Source of the DNA: Austropuccinia psidii
Taxonomy: Eukaryota > Basidiomycota > Pucciniomycetes > Pucciniales > Sphaerophragmiaceae
Reading direction: 5' to 3'
Length of the DNA: 64,000 nucleotides
Assembly: GCA_023105745.1 (NCBI GenBank)
Contig: JALGQZ010000011.1
Location: 32,409,094-32,473,093, forward strand
Shown here: piece by piece, positions 22,506 through 34,222 of the stretch
How positions within the stretch are numbered: the first letter of the stretch is position 1
Layout of the letters: every line of letters starts with the position of its first letter
Notes under the pieces: generated by a model
The model's input: only the letters and a program-made list of their open reading frames with translations
Told to the model about the DNA's origin: nothing
The model's database searches: none
Translations under genes and position numbers: made by a program

Positions 22506-24346
22506 TGTGGAACTCCTTTTAGTGTGGGATTGGATGAGGCGGTCCTTTAGGGGGAAATCACAGGTAAACAGTTTTTAATTGCTGAAATAATCCTGTTACC
22601 AAGGGTGCTAATGGTGTTTTAGCTGCCCCTCTGAATATACTAAACAATCTCCCTACAGAGCTCACAAATCAATATTTAAGATTGTGGCTTTACAACTAAA
22701 GAAGACTTTTAGCAGTCTCTATCAAACCTATTCAATAATCAGGTAAGTAACTTATAAGTTAAAAAAATATAAAATATAGTTTTCAATTAATAATATAAGA
22801 TGATTTTAAGGGTAAAACCTTAATAGTATAAGAGGTTGATCTAATATAATAGTAATGATATATATTTTAAGGGGTAAGTTCAAATTTATGTTATATATGT
22901 TATAACTCTTAATGGTTTGAGAGGGTAATTGTTAGTATAATATAATAATAAGACCTTTAATAATTTATTGGTAAGATATTGTTCAATATATAGAGGATGT
23001 TTGTTAGATATATAAAAGATATAATATAATATAAGGGTAAGTTTTTTTTATATATAATAATATATAGTTGTAAGGTTGTTTTTTTTTAATATGAAGAGAA
23101 TAATAAGACTGTTTTTCCTTTATAATGTGAATGTTATGGGGATAAACTCAATATTATGAGTATTATTGATAGTATTCTAATTATAAGACTAATAATTTAA
23201 ACATAGGGTGGATTAATAATATTAAGTAGACCTTCTGTTAACTACTATTAATTAGGAATCACTATGAATTAAACTTATAAGTCTATAATACTGTAATAAA
23301 ATAACTAGATTAACCTACTAGTAAGGGATGAATAATTATTCTCCTTCTTGGTATATAACTAATTGGATTCATGGGGAAAAGAGGAAGAAATGAGGGAGAG
23401 AGGACCTTTATTTATATTCTTTGGGCTCTCCATAGAGGCACTCAAAAACATTCTTTTGGCTGGGAAAATTTCTTTATAGTGGTGAGATAGCATTTGTTTG
23501 GTTTTTTGCACCAATTTATGTATGATTATGTAATCTGAGATGTTTTAGCTGGTGAGGAATTTTGAGATGGTGTCATTTGATCAAGATATTGCACCATATG
23601 TTTGGTATATTGCACCATTTCTGAAGCTTCTTTTATATTTTAATTAAACTTTAAAATTATTATGCACAGCCTTTAGGGAATTGAGCTGATGAGTAATTTT
23701 GAGATGGTTCCATTTGATTAAGATATTGCACCATATGTTTGGTTTGTTGTTTGAACTTTAGGTTGAGAATGCTGTGTATTGTGGGGATTCTGTTTGTCCT
23801 GTATGAGATTTAATTTTTCTTTATCTAACTTAATTCTGTTTTTAATTTCTATTTAATGGCTTATCAGGTGGCTGTTCTTGTATTTCCACAGATATGCTGT
23901 GTAATTTAAGGTTTTTTGATGGATTTTCCTTGCATAAATTAATTGATTTTATTCTTTCTGTCTTGTGACTGTTGATTAATACAGTTTTAATTTATTCCTT
24001 ATTGAACTGTCCTCAGTTTAATAACTGCATTGCTGAGTAATCCAATGGTTGAGCAGAGCTTGGGTAACTTGAGTGTTACATTACCCCTTTCACTGGTAAC
24101 TTTAACATTCTTGCCAGTTTGTCTTTTTCTTTTCCTTATTTTATTGTTATTCTTGTAATCAAATGGTCCATCCTTCCAGGATTTGATTATGGGATTGTAC
24201 ATTTTTATGAATTTAAATCCATTTTATTGCTGAATTCCTCTATTATAGTTGATTAATTATTGATTTTTCTTTGTTATTTCTTCAAATTATAGTCCTATAA
24301 ATGAAATTCCACTTGAACCTGGGCCATTAAGGTATGGAATACCACA
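22506..24346 (-). repeat. 3' LTR of the 17.1-kb element
   Basis: TGTGGAACTCC...GGTATGGAATACCACA with 5-bp inverted ends TGTGG/CCACA. Aligns end to end with 37795-39635. Part of a frame on the minus strand (23999-24202) is also open in the other LTR (39291-39491) but has no known motif. Confidence 0.9.
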
Positions 24347-24359
24347 TCCCCCTCTCCAT
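24347..24359 (-). promoter_or_regulatory. Polypurine tract
   Basis: TCCCCCTCTCCAT on the plus strand, read as ATGGAGAGGGGGA on the minus strand, is directly adjacent to the 3' LTR. This is the expected plus-strand primer for a minus-oriented element. Confidence 0.75.
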
Positions 24360-26586
24360 TTAATGCTGTCCCCAGCATTCCAGTTTCAAGAGGAATATTC
24401 TTGGTTCATTCATCAAAACTTCATTTATTTGAATTTCTATTTTAATAACTTCACTTGATATTTTCTGTTTTCAGCTCTTTATATTGATTTTGAATCTCCA
24501 TAGCTTCTTATTTCTGTGTTGTCTTCTTGACTTTGTTTTGAAATATAACTATATTTGATCATTTTCATCTTGATATATTTGATTTTGTTTTATTGGTTTA
24601 TTTTAATCTTTTATTTTATTTATTGATTTATTTGTTAAAGAGGATCTTGATAATAACAGAAAATTATTTTATTTTGTTTTATTTTGATGACTAATAATGC
24701 AGTTTAAGGTCATACTCAGGACCCTCACTTGAGTTATTTGAAGTAATAATTGATAAAAAATAATAAATAATTTATTCAGAGAGTTTAAGGTCTTGTCAAG
24801 GACCTATTCTTGAGGTAAGTTTGTTGGAAAAATATAAAAAAAATATATTTGGACAGTTTAAGGTCTTATCTAGGACCTCTCTTCTTTTATTTTGTTTTTC
24901 TGGTTGGGTTGTTCTTTCTTCTTGTTTTTTTTTTGTTTTTTTTTTTTTGTTTTTTTTTTTGTTTTTTTCTGAAATTAAACTTCAACGGGTGGGCCATCTC
25001 CTCTCCATTTAATAATTGTACCATCATTTCTAATTTTTTATAATAATTAAAATAAATATAATTTGATGTAAATATATGATATGGTTTGTTTGTTTTTTCT
25101 TTTTTTTTTCTTTTTTATTTGTTATAATTTATTGGAGAAATAATAATATAATAATAGTCAAAGAGTAATAAATAAAAATTATGATAATATAATCAAGTAA
25201 GAAAATAACTAATAATAAAATTAATATCCAGTAATATAAATGATAACAAGGATAATAATAAGGTATATTATAAAATTACTTCTGAGAATAAACTACTTTA
25301 AGGTCATGGTAAACCACTTGTAGGACTTTTTTTTTTTAGAATATTACTTATTATTAATGGTGAGTGGCCTTTTATATGGTTATTGTCATTGCTGGTTGAC
25401 ACCCCCCTCTCCATTTAATAATTGTAACCTATTTTTTATTTTTATTTTTATTTTTTTTATATTTTTTTTTTTTGTAATAATAGATTTAATTTAATATAAA
25501 TAATAATAATAAAACTAATTTAATATAAATGATAATATATCTAATTTAATATCAATAATAATAATATTTATTTATATTTATATTTTTTTTATTTTTTATT
25601 TTTTTCTAATAATAAATTTTAATTTATTTCAATAATAATACTATTTAGTTTAATATGAATAATAATAATAAATTTTAATATAATACAAATGATAATAATA
25701 AATTATAATTTAACATAAATGATAATAATAAATCTAATATAATATAAATAATAATAATATTTATTTTTTTATTTTATTTTTATTTTTTCTTTAAATATAA
25801 ATAATAATAATAAGTTTAATTTAATTTAAATAACAATAATGAATCTAATTCAATTTATATGTTAATAATAATCTTAATATAATAGAAATAATAATAATAT
25901 TATTTTTTATTTTTATTTTTATTTTTTTTATTTTTATTTTTTTTTTGAAGTAGCTGGATGTGGATACTTCATAATTAAACAGCTGTACCTCTTATCTAGA
26001 ACAAATACAAACAAAAACTAATAATTAAAGTTTTTTTTTTTCCTTTTTACAGTACAGTGCAGTACGGTACTGCAGCATGGTAGTCCTTCTTTTTAGTCGC
26101 GATCAATATTCTTTCTCTTTTTTTTATTTTTTTTGATTGTTTTTTTTTTTTTGTTTTTTTTTCCTTTTTTTTAATTACTTTCTGTTTTGCATTGTTATGA
26201 TGTTTGGTTTTTTTTTTAAAAAAAAACAAAAAATAAAAAAAAACAAAATTGATAGGGTTTGTTTTTTTCACAGTACAGTTGAACTGTTTTTTTTTCTACT
26301 GTGATTGATTGGTTTTTTTTTTTTATTTTTTTTTTTTGTTTTTTGTGTTTTTTGCTGTTTTTGCATCGTTCCCATGCTTTTTTTTTTATTGGTTTTGCAT
26401 CGTTCCAAGGCCTTTTTTTTATACTATTATTATTTTGTTTTTTTATTATTTTTTTTTGTTTAGAAAAAAATAAAACTAAAAAGTTAATAATTTTTTTTTT
26501 TTTGTTTTTGAAACAAAATAAAATAAAATCAAATAAAATAACAAGTATTATATATATATATATATAATGTTATATTTTTTTTAAGT
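24360..26586. other. Non-coding internal region of the 17.1-kb element
   Basis: No gene. Four copies of TTTAAGGTC (24703, 24784, 24857, 25297), each followed by an AGGAC(C) word, and two more CTCTCCATTTAATAATTGTA blocks (25001, 25407) that echo the polypurine tract. From 25430 to 25960 the sequence is imperfect TTTAATATAAATAATAATAA repeats and T runs. 26040-26586 has long T/A homopolymers. The apparent F/K-rich frames here come from the base composition. Confidence 0.6.
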
Positions 26587-26908
26587 TGTTGAGGAATCGA
26601 ATCAAAAGCACGCCTCAGAGAGAAAAGCTAGTGCTTTGTATAAAAGGAAGCTTTTAAAAAGAAAAGCACTTTTGTTTATTACTCCTAATATTGTAAAAAG
26701 ACAAAAGAAAAGTAAAGTACTTTTCTATCGTCGCATTAGGTATTGGGAGCGTGATGGAACAACGTTCCATCTACGACGACCAATCTATAAATAGACCGTT
26801 GTCTAGTAGCTTGTAAATAGATTAATTATATCATTATCATCTTGTATCTCTTATCTCTTATCATTATTTTTATCTCTTCTAATTAAAAAACACATTAACA
26901 TCTTAACA
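26587..26908 (+). repeat. 5' LTR of Copia element
   Basis: TGTTGAGGAATCGAATC...CATCTTAACA, 322 bp. It contains CTATAAATAGACC near 26783 as a likely TATA box. Longer than the 3' copy by a 15-bp insertion near 26648. Confidence 0.88.
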
Positions 26909-26940
26909 CATTATCAGTACGGTGCTCTAACCAAGCTGAG
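26909..26940 (+). promoter_or_regulatory. Primer-binding site resembling a tRNA 5' half
   Basis: The reverse complement reads CTCAG..TTGGTTAGAGCACCG followed by an anticodon-loop-like CTGATAA. That is the D-arm consensus and anticodon arm of a tRNA, not its 3' CCA end. Half-tRNA priming is known for several Copia elements. It lies directly after the LTR. Confidence 0.6.
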
Positions 26941-26963
26941 AAGAACTGAATCACTTACCAGAA

Positions 26964-28870
26964 ATGGATCGAAGCGAAATCACAAAGCGTGTCGTCCTCA
27001 ACAAGCGTAACTATATTGCCTGGACTTTGGCAATGAAGGCTGAATTATGTTTTATTAATTGCCTGAAGTATGTCGAAGGCACTGAACCAGATGTTTCAGG
27101 GGACAAAAAGGAGAAATCCTTTTGTCTACTCATCCGATGCCTAGACGACAATACACTATCTTTTGTTAGCAACAAGATGGGGACGGAAAAGCGTTGTGGG
27201 ACTTACTTAAGGAGAAGTTTGTGGGGAGTGGCGTACAAGCTCGAGGAGCTGCTTTGGATCAATTCTTTGATCTTAAGTTTCGAACGGTGGAGCAATGGGT
27301 TGAAGACTTACGCTAATCCACTAGGAAGATCCAGTTGTCTGGTGTTTCCATCGACAACAATATTATATCAAGATTTGCAATTAGGTCATTACCATCTAAG
27401 TTTGAATCACTTATCAGGGTGTTGACACACTCTGATAGGTATCCTGACATTGAGGCGATCATTGATTGTGTTGAATCCGATCAAGCACAATTCTCAAAGG
27501 CCTTCATCAAGAGTGAAGTGGCTCTGCCCGCAGAAAGACAACCGATCAAAGAGAAAAGAAAGTGCCACTTCTGCAAGAAAGTTGGACACTTAGAAAAAGA
27601 CTGTTGGAAAAAGAAAGGAGTAAAGACATTGACTCACCACGGTAAAATAGCTGAAGAAAAAGAAAGCCATGACAAGATCATAGGTTTTGTTGCAGCAATG
27701 CAAGAACAATCAAGTCCTATCGCTCTGATGCAAGAAGACAAAGTGCGTTCGATCATCGACTCCGGTGCAAACAGGCATATGTTTGCAAGTCGAAAGGACT
27801 TCATACAGTACAAACCATGTGATGGCCAGTTACAAATCGGTAAACAAGGAAGTAAAGTCAGCTTAATTGGTCAAGGAAATATTTTAAAGAAATTCCATGG
27901 AAAAAGAATCCTATTCAAAAATGCTTTGCACGTACCGGAAATACCATATAATTTGATTTCACTAAACGAGCTTTGGGAAAACGATGGTATATTAAAAAAG
28001 AAGAATAATCAAAAATTTTCAATTTGCAAAGGAAAGGAAGAGATTTTCAGTGGAAATATAAGAAATGGCTTACTCGAAGTGGACTTTGATGACGAAGAAA
28101 TTGATGGTCAGGTTTCAAAGCATGAGAGATTGGGTCACATCGGTCGAACAGGAAATTGTGAAGCTTGCAGAATTGGAAAAACAACTAGATCATCTTTTAA
28201 GAAAAATCTAGAAAGAACAAAAGTTCCACTTGAAGAATTATCAGTAGATCTAATGGGACCAATCACTCCAGCGTCAATAGGAGGGTCTAATTTTGTACTA
28301 GTAGTTGTTGACACAGCTACTAGATTTTCTTGGGTCAGATTTTTGAAATCTAAAGACGAAGCTAAGGAAAAACTGGTTGAAATAATCAATAAAGCAGAAA
28401 ACAGATTGGAAAAATCTGTAGAAAGGATACTTACCAATGGGGGAAACGAATTTGTAAATAAGTTCATTTCAAACTTTTGTGTAAAGAGGGGAATAGAAAA
28501 CATAACGACTACCCCCTATACTCCGCAACATAATGGCATTGTTGAGCATCTCAACCGTACTCTCCTAGATAAAGCTAGAGCTATGAGGATAGAAACAGGA
28601 GTCCCGAAAGAACTCTGGGCTGAACTTATTAACACAGCTAACTATTTAAGAGTCAGAACAATGGAAGGAGGAATCAGTCCTTGGGAAAAAAATTTCGATA
28701 TAAAGCCAAACCTCAAGAGAATAAAAAGATTTGGATGTCAAGCATGGGTAGCTACAAATAGCTACAAAAAGAAGTTCGACAATAGAGCTGAGAAAGGTAT
28801 CCTGGTCGGATATGAGCCCGAATGGGGTGTCTACAGAGTATTCTTGGAAGAAAAACAAGTTGTCATTTGA
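26964..28870 (+). pseudogene. Copia gag-protease-integrase, broken
   Basis: Gag starts MDRSEITKRVVLNKRNYIAW at 26964. A frameshift near 27190 and a TAA at 27314 interrupt it before the second frame continues to 28870. Domains in order: gag helices, CCHC knuckle CHFCKKVGHLEKDC (27563-27604), protease IIDSGAN near 27757, GAG-pre-integrase HERLGHIG near 28120, and integrase with D in VDLMGP, a substituted second position (TNGGNEF, Asn codon 28436-28438 where Asp is expected) and E in the NGIVEHLNRT block. A TGA at 28868 ends the frame, but homologous coding continues in the same phase. Some frame starts are not ATG, so 27335 is not a real start. Confidence 0.85.
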
Positions 28871-30876
28871 TCAAGAGATGTAAGATTCGATGAAGACAAA
28901 CTGCCGCTAATAAATAAAGCTATTGATAATACTAAACAGATCGAATATAGAATCTTCAAGAGGATAGAACCTGAAGACAAAACAGTCATATCAGCTCTTG
29001 AAGACACACAAGAAAACCAAATCAATATCCCAGTATCGCCTTTAGAGACTACACCTCAAATAGAAGAAAGAGATTCGTCGCATCAAGAAATTGGTGAAAC
29101 TAATGAGGGGGTGATAGTTACAAATAAAAGATCTAATAAGCCTGGTTGGGATTGGAAAATTCAACCAAAAGCACCTCATGACATTAGTTCCAAAATTTTG
29201 ACAAATTGACGAAGACATCAAGCTCAAATTGCAGAAGATATAAATAAGCTCCTAGAAGAAGATAACAACGATCGGATATCTGTTGCACTAACCGTGAAAG
29301 AAACTGACAATAAAAGATACCCAGCTACCTACAAAGCAGCCAAGAGAAGTCCTGAAGCCGTTAAATGGAAAGAAGCAGCCTTTTCAGAACTTGACTCAAT
29401 TGTCGATAGGGGAGTTTTTGAGCTCATAAGAAGGAAAAACGTGCCCAACGAAAAAAGTATAATAAATACTAGATGGGTATTTACAAAAAAATGTGATGAA
29501 AAGGGACAAATAAAAAAGTATGAAGGAAGATGTGTTGCTAGAGGATTTAAACAAAAAGAAGGAATAGATTACACAGAAACATTTTCACCAACAGGAAGAC
29601 TTACCACGATGAGATTCCTTCTAAGCCATGCAGCTATAACAAATCAACAAGACAAGCCGACTTTGTGACAGCTTACCTTAACTCTAAACTACCCGAAGAT
29701 GAATTAGTTTATATTGAATTACCAGATGGATTTGTAGACTGGCTAAAAGAAACAAAACCGACGACATACATTGAAGACATCGGAATGGAATTAATCAATA
29801 ATCCAAAAACATTTGTAATAAAATTAAAAAAGGCCTTGTATGGACTTAAACAAGCTGCCAGAAGCTGGTATGAAACCTTGGGAAGCTGGCTCATCAATAA
29901 CGGTTTTGTCAAAAGCATGGCGGATGCATGTCTTTTCATTGGTATAGATGTAATCTTGTTTGCTTGGGTAGATGATATTATACTAATTGGCAAAGAAGCC
30001 GATAATATACTCAAGAGACTCGAAAAAGACTTCAAAGTCAAGGATCTTGGCTTGGCAAGACATATATTAGGAATAAAAATATCACAATCTAGCGATATGA
30101 TAGCTCTAAGACAACAACATTACATAGAAGAATTAATAAGTCAATATGGTCTGGAGGATAGCAAATTAAGTATGACACCAATGCAGAGTAACATCAAACT
30201 TGAAACTGCAACAGACAAAGAACATGAAGAATTCAAGAAACTCAATATTAATTATAGAGCAGCTATTGGCTCTTTGAATCACTTATCACAGTGTACAAGA
30301 CCCGACTTGGCTTATACTGTGGGAACACTATCACAGTTCCTTGAAAAGCCAAGTCTGAGTCACTGGTCGGCATTCAAAAGAGCATTGAAGTATCTGAGAA
30401 AAACCAAAGATCTAGGACTAACTTAAAATATGAATGGTAGTTCTGATATTATAGGATACTCTGATTTGCGCTGGGCTGAGGAAAACAACAGGAAATCATG
30501 TTGTGGATATGTTTTTACTTATGGTGGAGCAGCTATAAGTTGGAGAAGCAAGAGATTAAACGCTGTCAGTGTCTTGTCGACAGAATCAGAATTTCGTGCA
30601 CTACTTGGAACATTTCAAGAAGGGAAATGGCTCCTTCAAATACATAGTGATATTACAAGCACTGATCCAAAACAGATGCTCATATATTGTGACAATCAGG
30701 GGGCAATAAACAGAGCCAAGAATGAGGTTTATCATTCTAGAACAAAACATATTGATATACACTATAACTTTATTATAGATTATATCAAGAACAACTTCAT
30801 CCGTCTCGAATACATCACTACAAATGAGATGGTTGCTGACTGCATGACTAAAGCCTTAGATCGTGTAAAACATTAA
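28871..30876 (+). pseudogene. Copia reverse transcriptase and RNase H, broken
   Basis: Linker sequence in the same frame up to a TGA at 29207, then the RT N-terminus (ATYKAAKRSPEAVKWKEAAF near 29320, NTRWVFTKK, ARGFKQKEGIDYTETFSP). A frameshift near 29655 precedes ADFVTAYLN. Catalytic WVDDIILIG near 29970 keeps VDD. RNase H follows a TAA at 30424: GYSD, RKSCCGYVF, LSTESEF, YCDNQGAI and HSRTKHIDIHYNFI, ending at a TAA at 30874. RT copies the RNA genome and RNase H removes the template; both are interrupted here. Confidence 0.87.
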
Positions 30877-30950
30877 TCATTCAATAACTACATGGGATTG
30901 AATGACATTGAATCCTACGTTGCAAACATTTCATTATGCGTGCTTGGATC

Positions 30951-30957
30951 GAGGGGG
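30951..30957 (+). promoter_or_regulatory. Copia polypurine tract
   Basis: GAGGGGG lies 2 nt before the 3' LTR, the usual place for plus-strand priming. Confidence 0.7.
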
Positions 30958-30959
30958 TG

Positions 30960-31266
30960 TGTTGAGGAATCAAATCAAAAGCACACCTCAGAGAGAAAAG
31001 CTAGTGCTTTGTATAAAAGAAAAGCTCTTTTGTATATTACTCCTAATATTGTAAAAAGACAAAAGAAAAGTAAAGTACTTTTCTATCGTTGCATTAGGTA
31101 TTGGGACCATGATGGAACAACGTTCCATCTACGACAACCAATCTATAAATAGACCGTTGTCTAGTAGCTTGTAAATAGATTAATTATATCATTATCATCT
31201 TGTATCTCTTATCTCTTATCATTATTTTTATCTCTTATAATTAAAAAACACATTAACATCTTAACA
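30960..31266 (+). repeat. 3' LTR of Copia element
   Basis: TGTTGAGGAATCAAATC...CATCTTAACA, 307 bp. Five of its differences from the 5' copy change CpG to TpG or CpA. Confidence 0.88.
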
Positions 31267-32845
31267 TAGGTTGTTTTTTTTTTTTTTAGTTGAGTGGAGT
31301 TAACAACTAATTTGACAAAATAAAGTAAGATTAAATTAATTAAGATTTTTTTTTAAATTAAATTAAAGTGTAATTGATTTTAATGTAGTGTTTGTGTTAA
31401 TTAAGTGAATTAAGAATTAATTTAATAAAATAATATAAGATTAAATTAATTAATATATTCTTTTTTTTTAAAAAATTAAATTGAAGTTTTAATTCAATCT
31501 TGAAAATAAATCAATATAAGGTTGATTTAATTTGTTTATTATTATTATTATCAAATTTGAAGTGGGGTTAAGCTTTAATTTGACCAAACAATATAAGATC
31601 AAATTAATTAAGATTTTTGTTTCAAAATTAAAATTAATGTTTTATTTTAATTTAAAATTCGTTTTAGTTGTGTGGAGTTAAGAATTAATTTAACCAAATA
31701 ATTATAAGAAAGAAATTAATTAAACTTCTTAAAATTAAATTAAAGTTTTGATTAATCTTGAAACTCAATCAATATAAAATTGATGAAATTTGTACAAAAC
31801 ATTTTTAATTAATTAAATTTGAAATGGAGTTAAACTTTAATTTGACCAAATAATATAAGATCAAATTAATTAAGATTATGAATTTTTAAATTGAAGATTA
31901 ATTTGTTTGGTTAATCCAATCAATATATTATTGATTTAATATATGAAACTTATTTATTTGTTTATTTTTTAAATTGAATTCTAACTGGGGTTAAATGGTT
32001 GATAAGCTTATATTTAGAGTTTGCATAGCCTTTGATATATGAAAGGTTTATAGGGCAAAACTGTGGGTAGAAGAAGATTTCCCCATCTTTAATATAAAAG
32101 GAGATCTTTTTCTCCCTTATCCCCCCCAAAAATAAATCTTTGTGCCTTTTATGATAAGACATTTTTGAATATCCAAAAAGAATTAATAAGAAAAAAGAAT
32201 TAATTGTATAAGAACACATTTTCATTTGGATTTAACCTGGCCAGTTATCCCTTTGATTATATATTCTTTATTTATTTTTATTTTATTTATTATGATAGAA
32301 TTATTATTTAAATAAATTAAAACTAAGAAGATTTCTTGAGATATCTTATTGATTTTTCTGGTTTCCTTTGATCTTCTTAATGCTTGTCTTTATAAACTGT
32401 TATTGTTATTGTTGTTCAATCTTGCCTTATTATCTTATTTAATTTGATATTATTAATTATGATATTCAATATTGATGAGGGTTAAATTATAGAATAAAAT
32501 TGAAATTCCCCAGAATTTCATCCCAAAAACTTAAATCATAAAGGATGGATTTAAGAAATAGACACCCACCCTAATCTTTTTAGTTGAGTTATTTTTTTAT
32601 ACTAATACATGAGAAAACATGGAATAATGATACTGATACACTTGAAACATTTTTTTTTATTTTGATGTTTGATATTTTTTTTATATATTTTTTATATATT
32701 TTTTATACTAAAATAAAACTAAAATTCATGATATAAGAAAAAGAAACTATGTTATTATAATAAAAAAGAATCATTGATAATGTGAAGATTTGTTGTCAAG
32801 CCTATTCTTGAATTTGGCCTTCTTAGCTGTAAGCTCATTTCCTCT
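31267..32845. other. Non-coding internal region of the 17.1-kb element
   Basis: AT-rich. From 31300 to 31980 it contains imperfect repeats of about 150-250 bp around 'ATAAGATCAAATTAATTAAG' and TTGAAGTTTTAATT words. No RT or integrase motif in any frame that I can see. It lies 3' of the Gag-protease frame on the minus strand. Confidence 0.55.
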
Positions 32846-34222
32846 TTATTCATTGAGATATTGATCTTGCAACTTTTCTTCATTACTCTCACTGTAATCC
32901 TGGATAAGTTTTCCATTTCTATCATTATTTTCTTTCCAATCCTCTTTTTGTGTTGATGCCTTATATTGCCTTGCCAAATGGGCCTGCAAGCTTGGGCATA
33001 TCTTTTTATTCTGAGTAATCCAAAAATATTCCTTTTCTTCCTTAGTATTCTTCTTATTTTTGCTTCTTTTGTCTTTGATTTTATTTGATTCATTCTTCTT
33101 CATGGTACTAATATCTTCCAACCACTTGGCATGTTAGTTTGCACATTCAAAGTTGTCCTTAGAATTATTTTTATTGTGATCCTCAAGGTTGGAACTTCTG
33201 AGAGGTTGCCAATTTGTATAACCTTCCCAAGGGAATTCTTCTTCAGTAAGTATAAATTTCTGTTCATCTTTAATTTCTTCTTGCATGTCCATTTGACAGA
33301 ATAATCCTGCTTCATTCTCATATTCTGATTCAGAAAGATGTTTTTCTAAGATAATTGGTGAGTGTATTGTATTTTTTATGTATTCATTTCTGGCATTGTT
33401 TCTAATAGATGAAAGTTTTTTGAATCTTGAATTAATTTCTTTTTCAATATTAAAGTTATTATGAGCTTCCCCAGAGGATTTGTCTTCAGGGGGTAAGGCT
33501 TTTTTCTGATTTAATTCCTGTTGTATGTCAACTTGTGACAGTGAATTAATTGGATTTTCATATGTTGACTCATCAGTGTTAGCTGCATTGATATTCTGAA
33601 CTGTACTGAAACTACATTCTATATCTTTTCTTTTTGACTCAAAACAAGGGAATTCCAATTTTAAAAGTTCTTCTATACAAAAAGGTATATCTTTTATTTG
33701 ATTTTGGTCATTTCCTTCTTCATTTGAAACCTCTTCTTTGGATGATATGTTATTCTCTGAGCTATCCTCTTCTTCTGGGAAGTTACTTTTAACTGAAGTG
33801 ATCTGAGAGTTGATATTGGAAATATTTATGATACTTCTATCTTCTAAGATTGAGAGTGGGCTTACAACCTTCTTTGTGTGATCACTTGAATTGGGTTTAC
33901 TGAATATACTAGGTATTACTAAAGATTCTGTATTCTTTTCTTTAAGTTTATTATGGTTTTTTGAATTGGAGTGATTCACCTTAATCTTCTTAATTGAATT
34001 GATGATCATATTGTTAATTAAAAATTTTACTTCAAAGTGCTTGGCCTTTTCACTTTTGTAAGTATCTTTCTTTAATGAGCCTTTTTCTTCATTTTCAATC
34101 TCAGAATTTGACTCTGAAATAAACTTTTCTTTCTTTTTAGGTTCCAATAAATTCTCCAATGATTTTGATTTTTTTGTGAATGATTTTTTCATACTCTTGA
34201 TTCCTTTTGAAATTGAGTTCAA
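32846..34222 (-). pseudogene. C-terminal low-complexity region of Gag-Pro polyprotein (17.1-kb element)
   Basis: Same minus-strand frame as the upstream protease, entered through an in-frame TAA at 34223 and crossed by another TAA at 33134, ending at a TAA at 32846. The sequence is rich in Glu, Lys, Asn and Ser, with no domain I recognise. Recurrent motifs are Q(V/M)D(I/M)Q(Q/E)E. Where an autonomous Ty3 element would enter RT, this frame carries this charged tail instead. It may be a linker or an accessory domain. Confidence 0.55.

Larger units (their letters stand above)
26587..31266 (+). mobile_element. Ty1/Copia retrotransposon
   Basis: A complete structure: 5' LTR, primer site, gag, protease, integrase, RT, RNase H, purine tract and 3' LTR, in Copia order (integrase before RT). 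Flanking pentamers TAAGT and TAGGT differ at one base, consistent with an aged duplication. LTRs differ at about nine positions plus one 15-bp gap. The coding region has at least two frameshifts and four stops, so it is inactive. It is inserted in T/A-rich internal sequence of the 17.1-kb element, in the opposite orientation. Confidence 0.9.

Noticed and set aside
22334..22522. Small gene across the F1 LTR end
   Set aside because: It is the helicase C-terminal exon read from within the solo LTR; the first codons are LTR sequence.
15518..24346. LTR element bounded by the family G solo LTR and the LTR at 22506
   Set aside because: The solo LTR has its own TTGC duplication, and the intervening DNA is helicase and an F1 LTR, not retroelement sequence.
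24821..26567. Phe-rich and Lys-rich small proteins
   Set aside because: Frames come from T or A homopolymer runs; no initiation context or conserved motif.
26909..26940. tRNA gene fragment
   Set aside because: Only the D-arm and anticodon-arm complement is present, directly after an LTR; it is a primer-binding site.
27335..28870. Intact 511-aa Copia protein with its own start
   Set aside because: The start codon is TTG and gag-like coding continues upstream in the same phase past a stop at 27314.
32755..33093. Separate minus-strand gene after the Gag-Pro tail
   Set aside because: It overlaps the in-phase continuation of the polyprotein in another frame, and its Lys/Asn/Ile content is that of AT-rich sequence.
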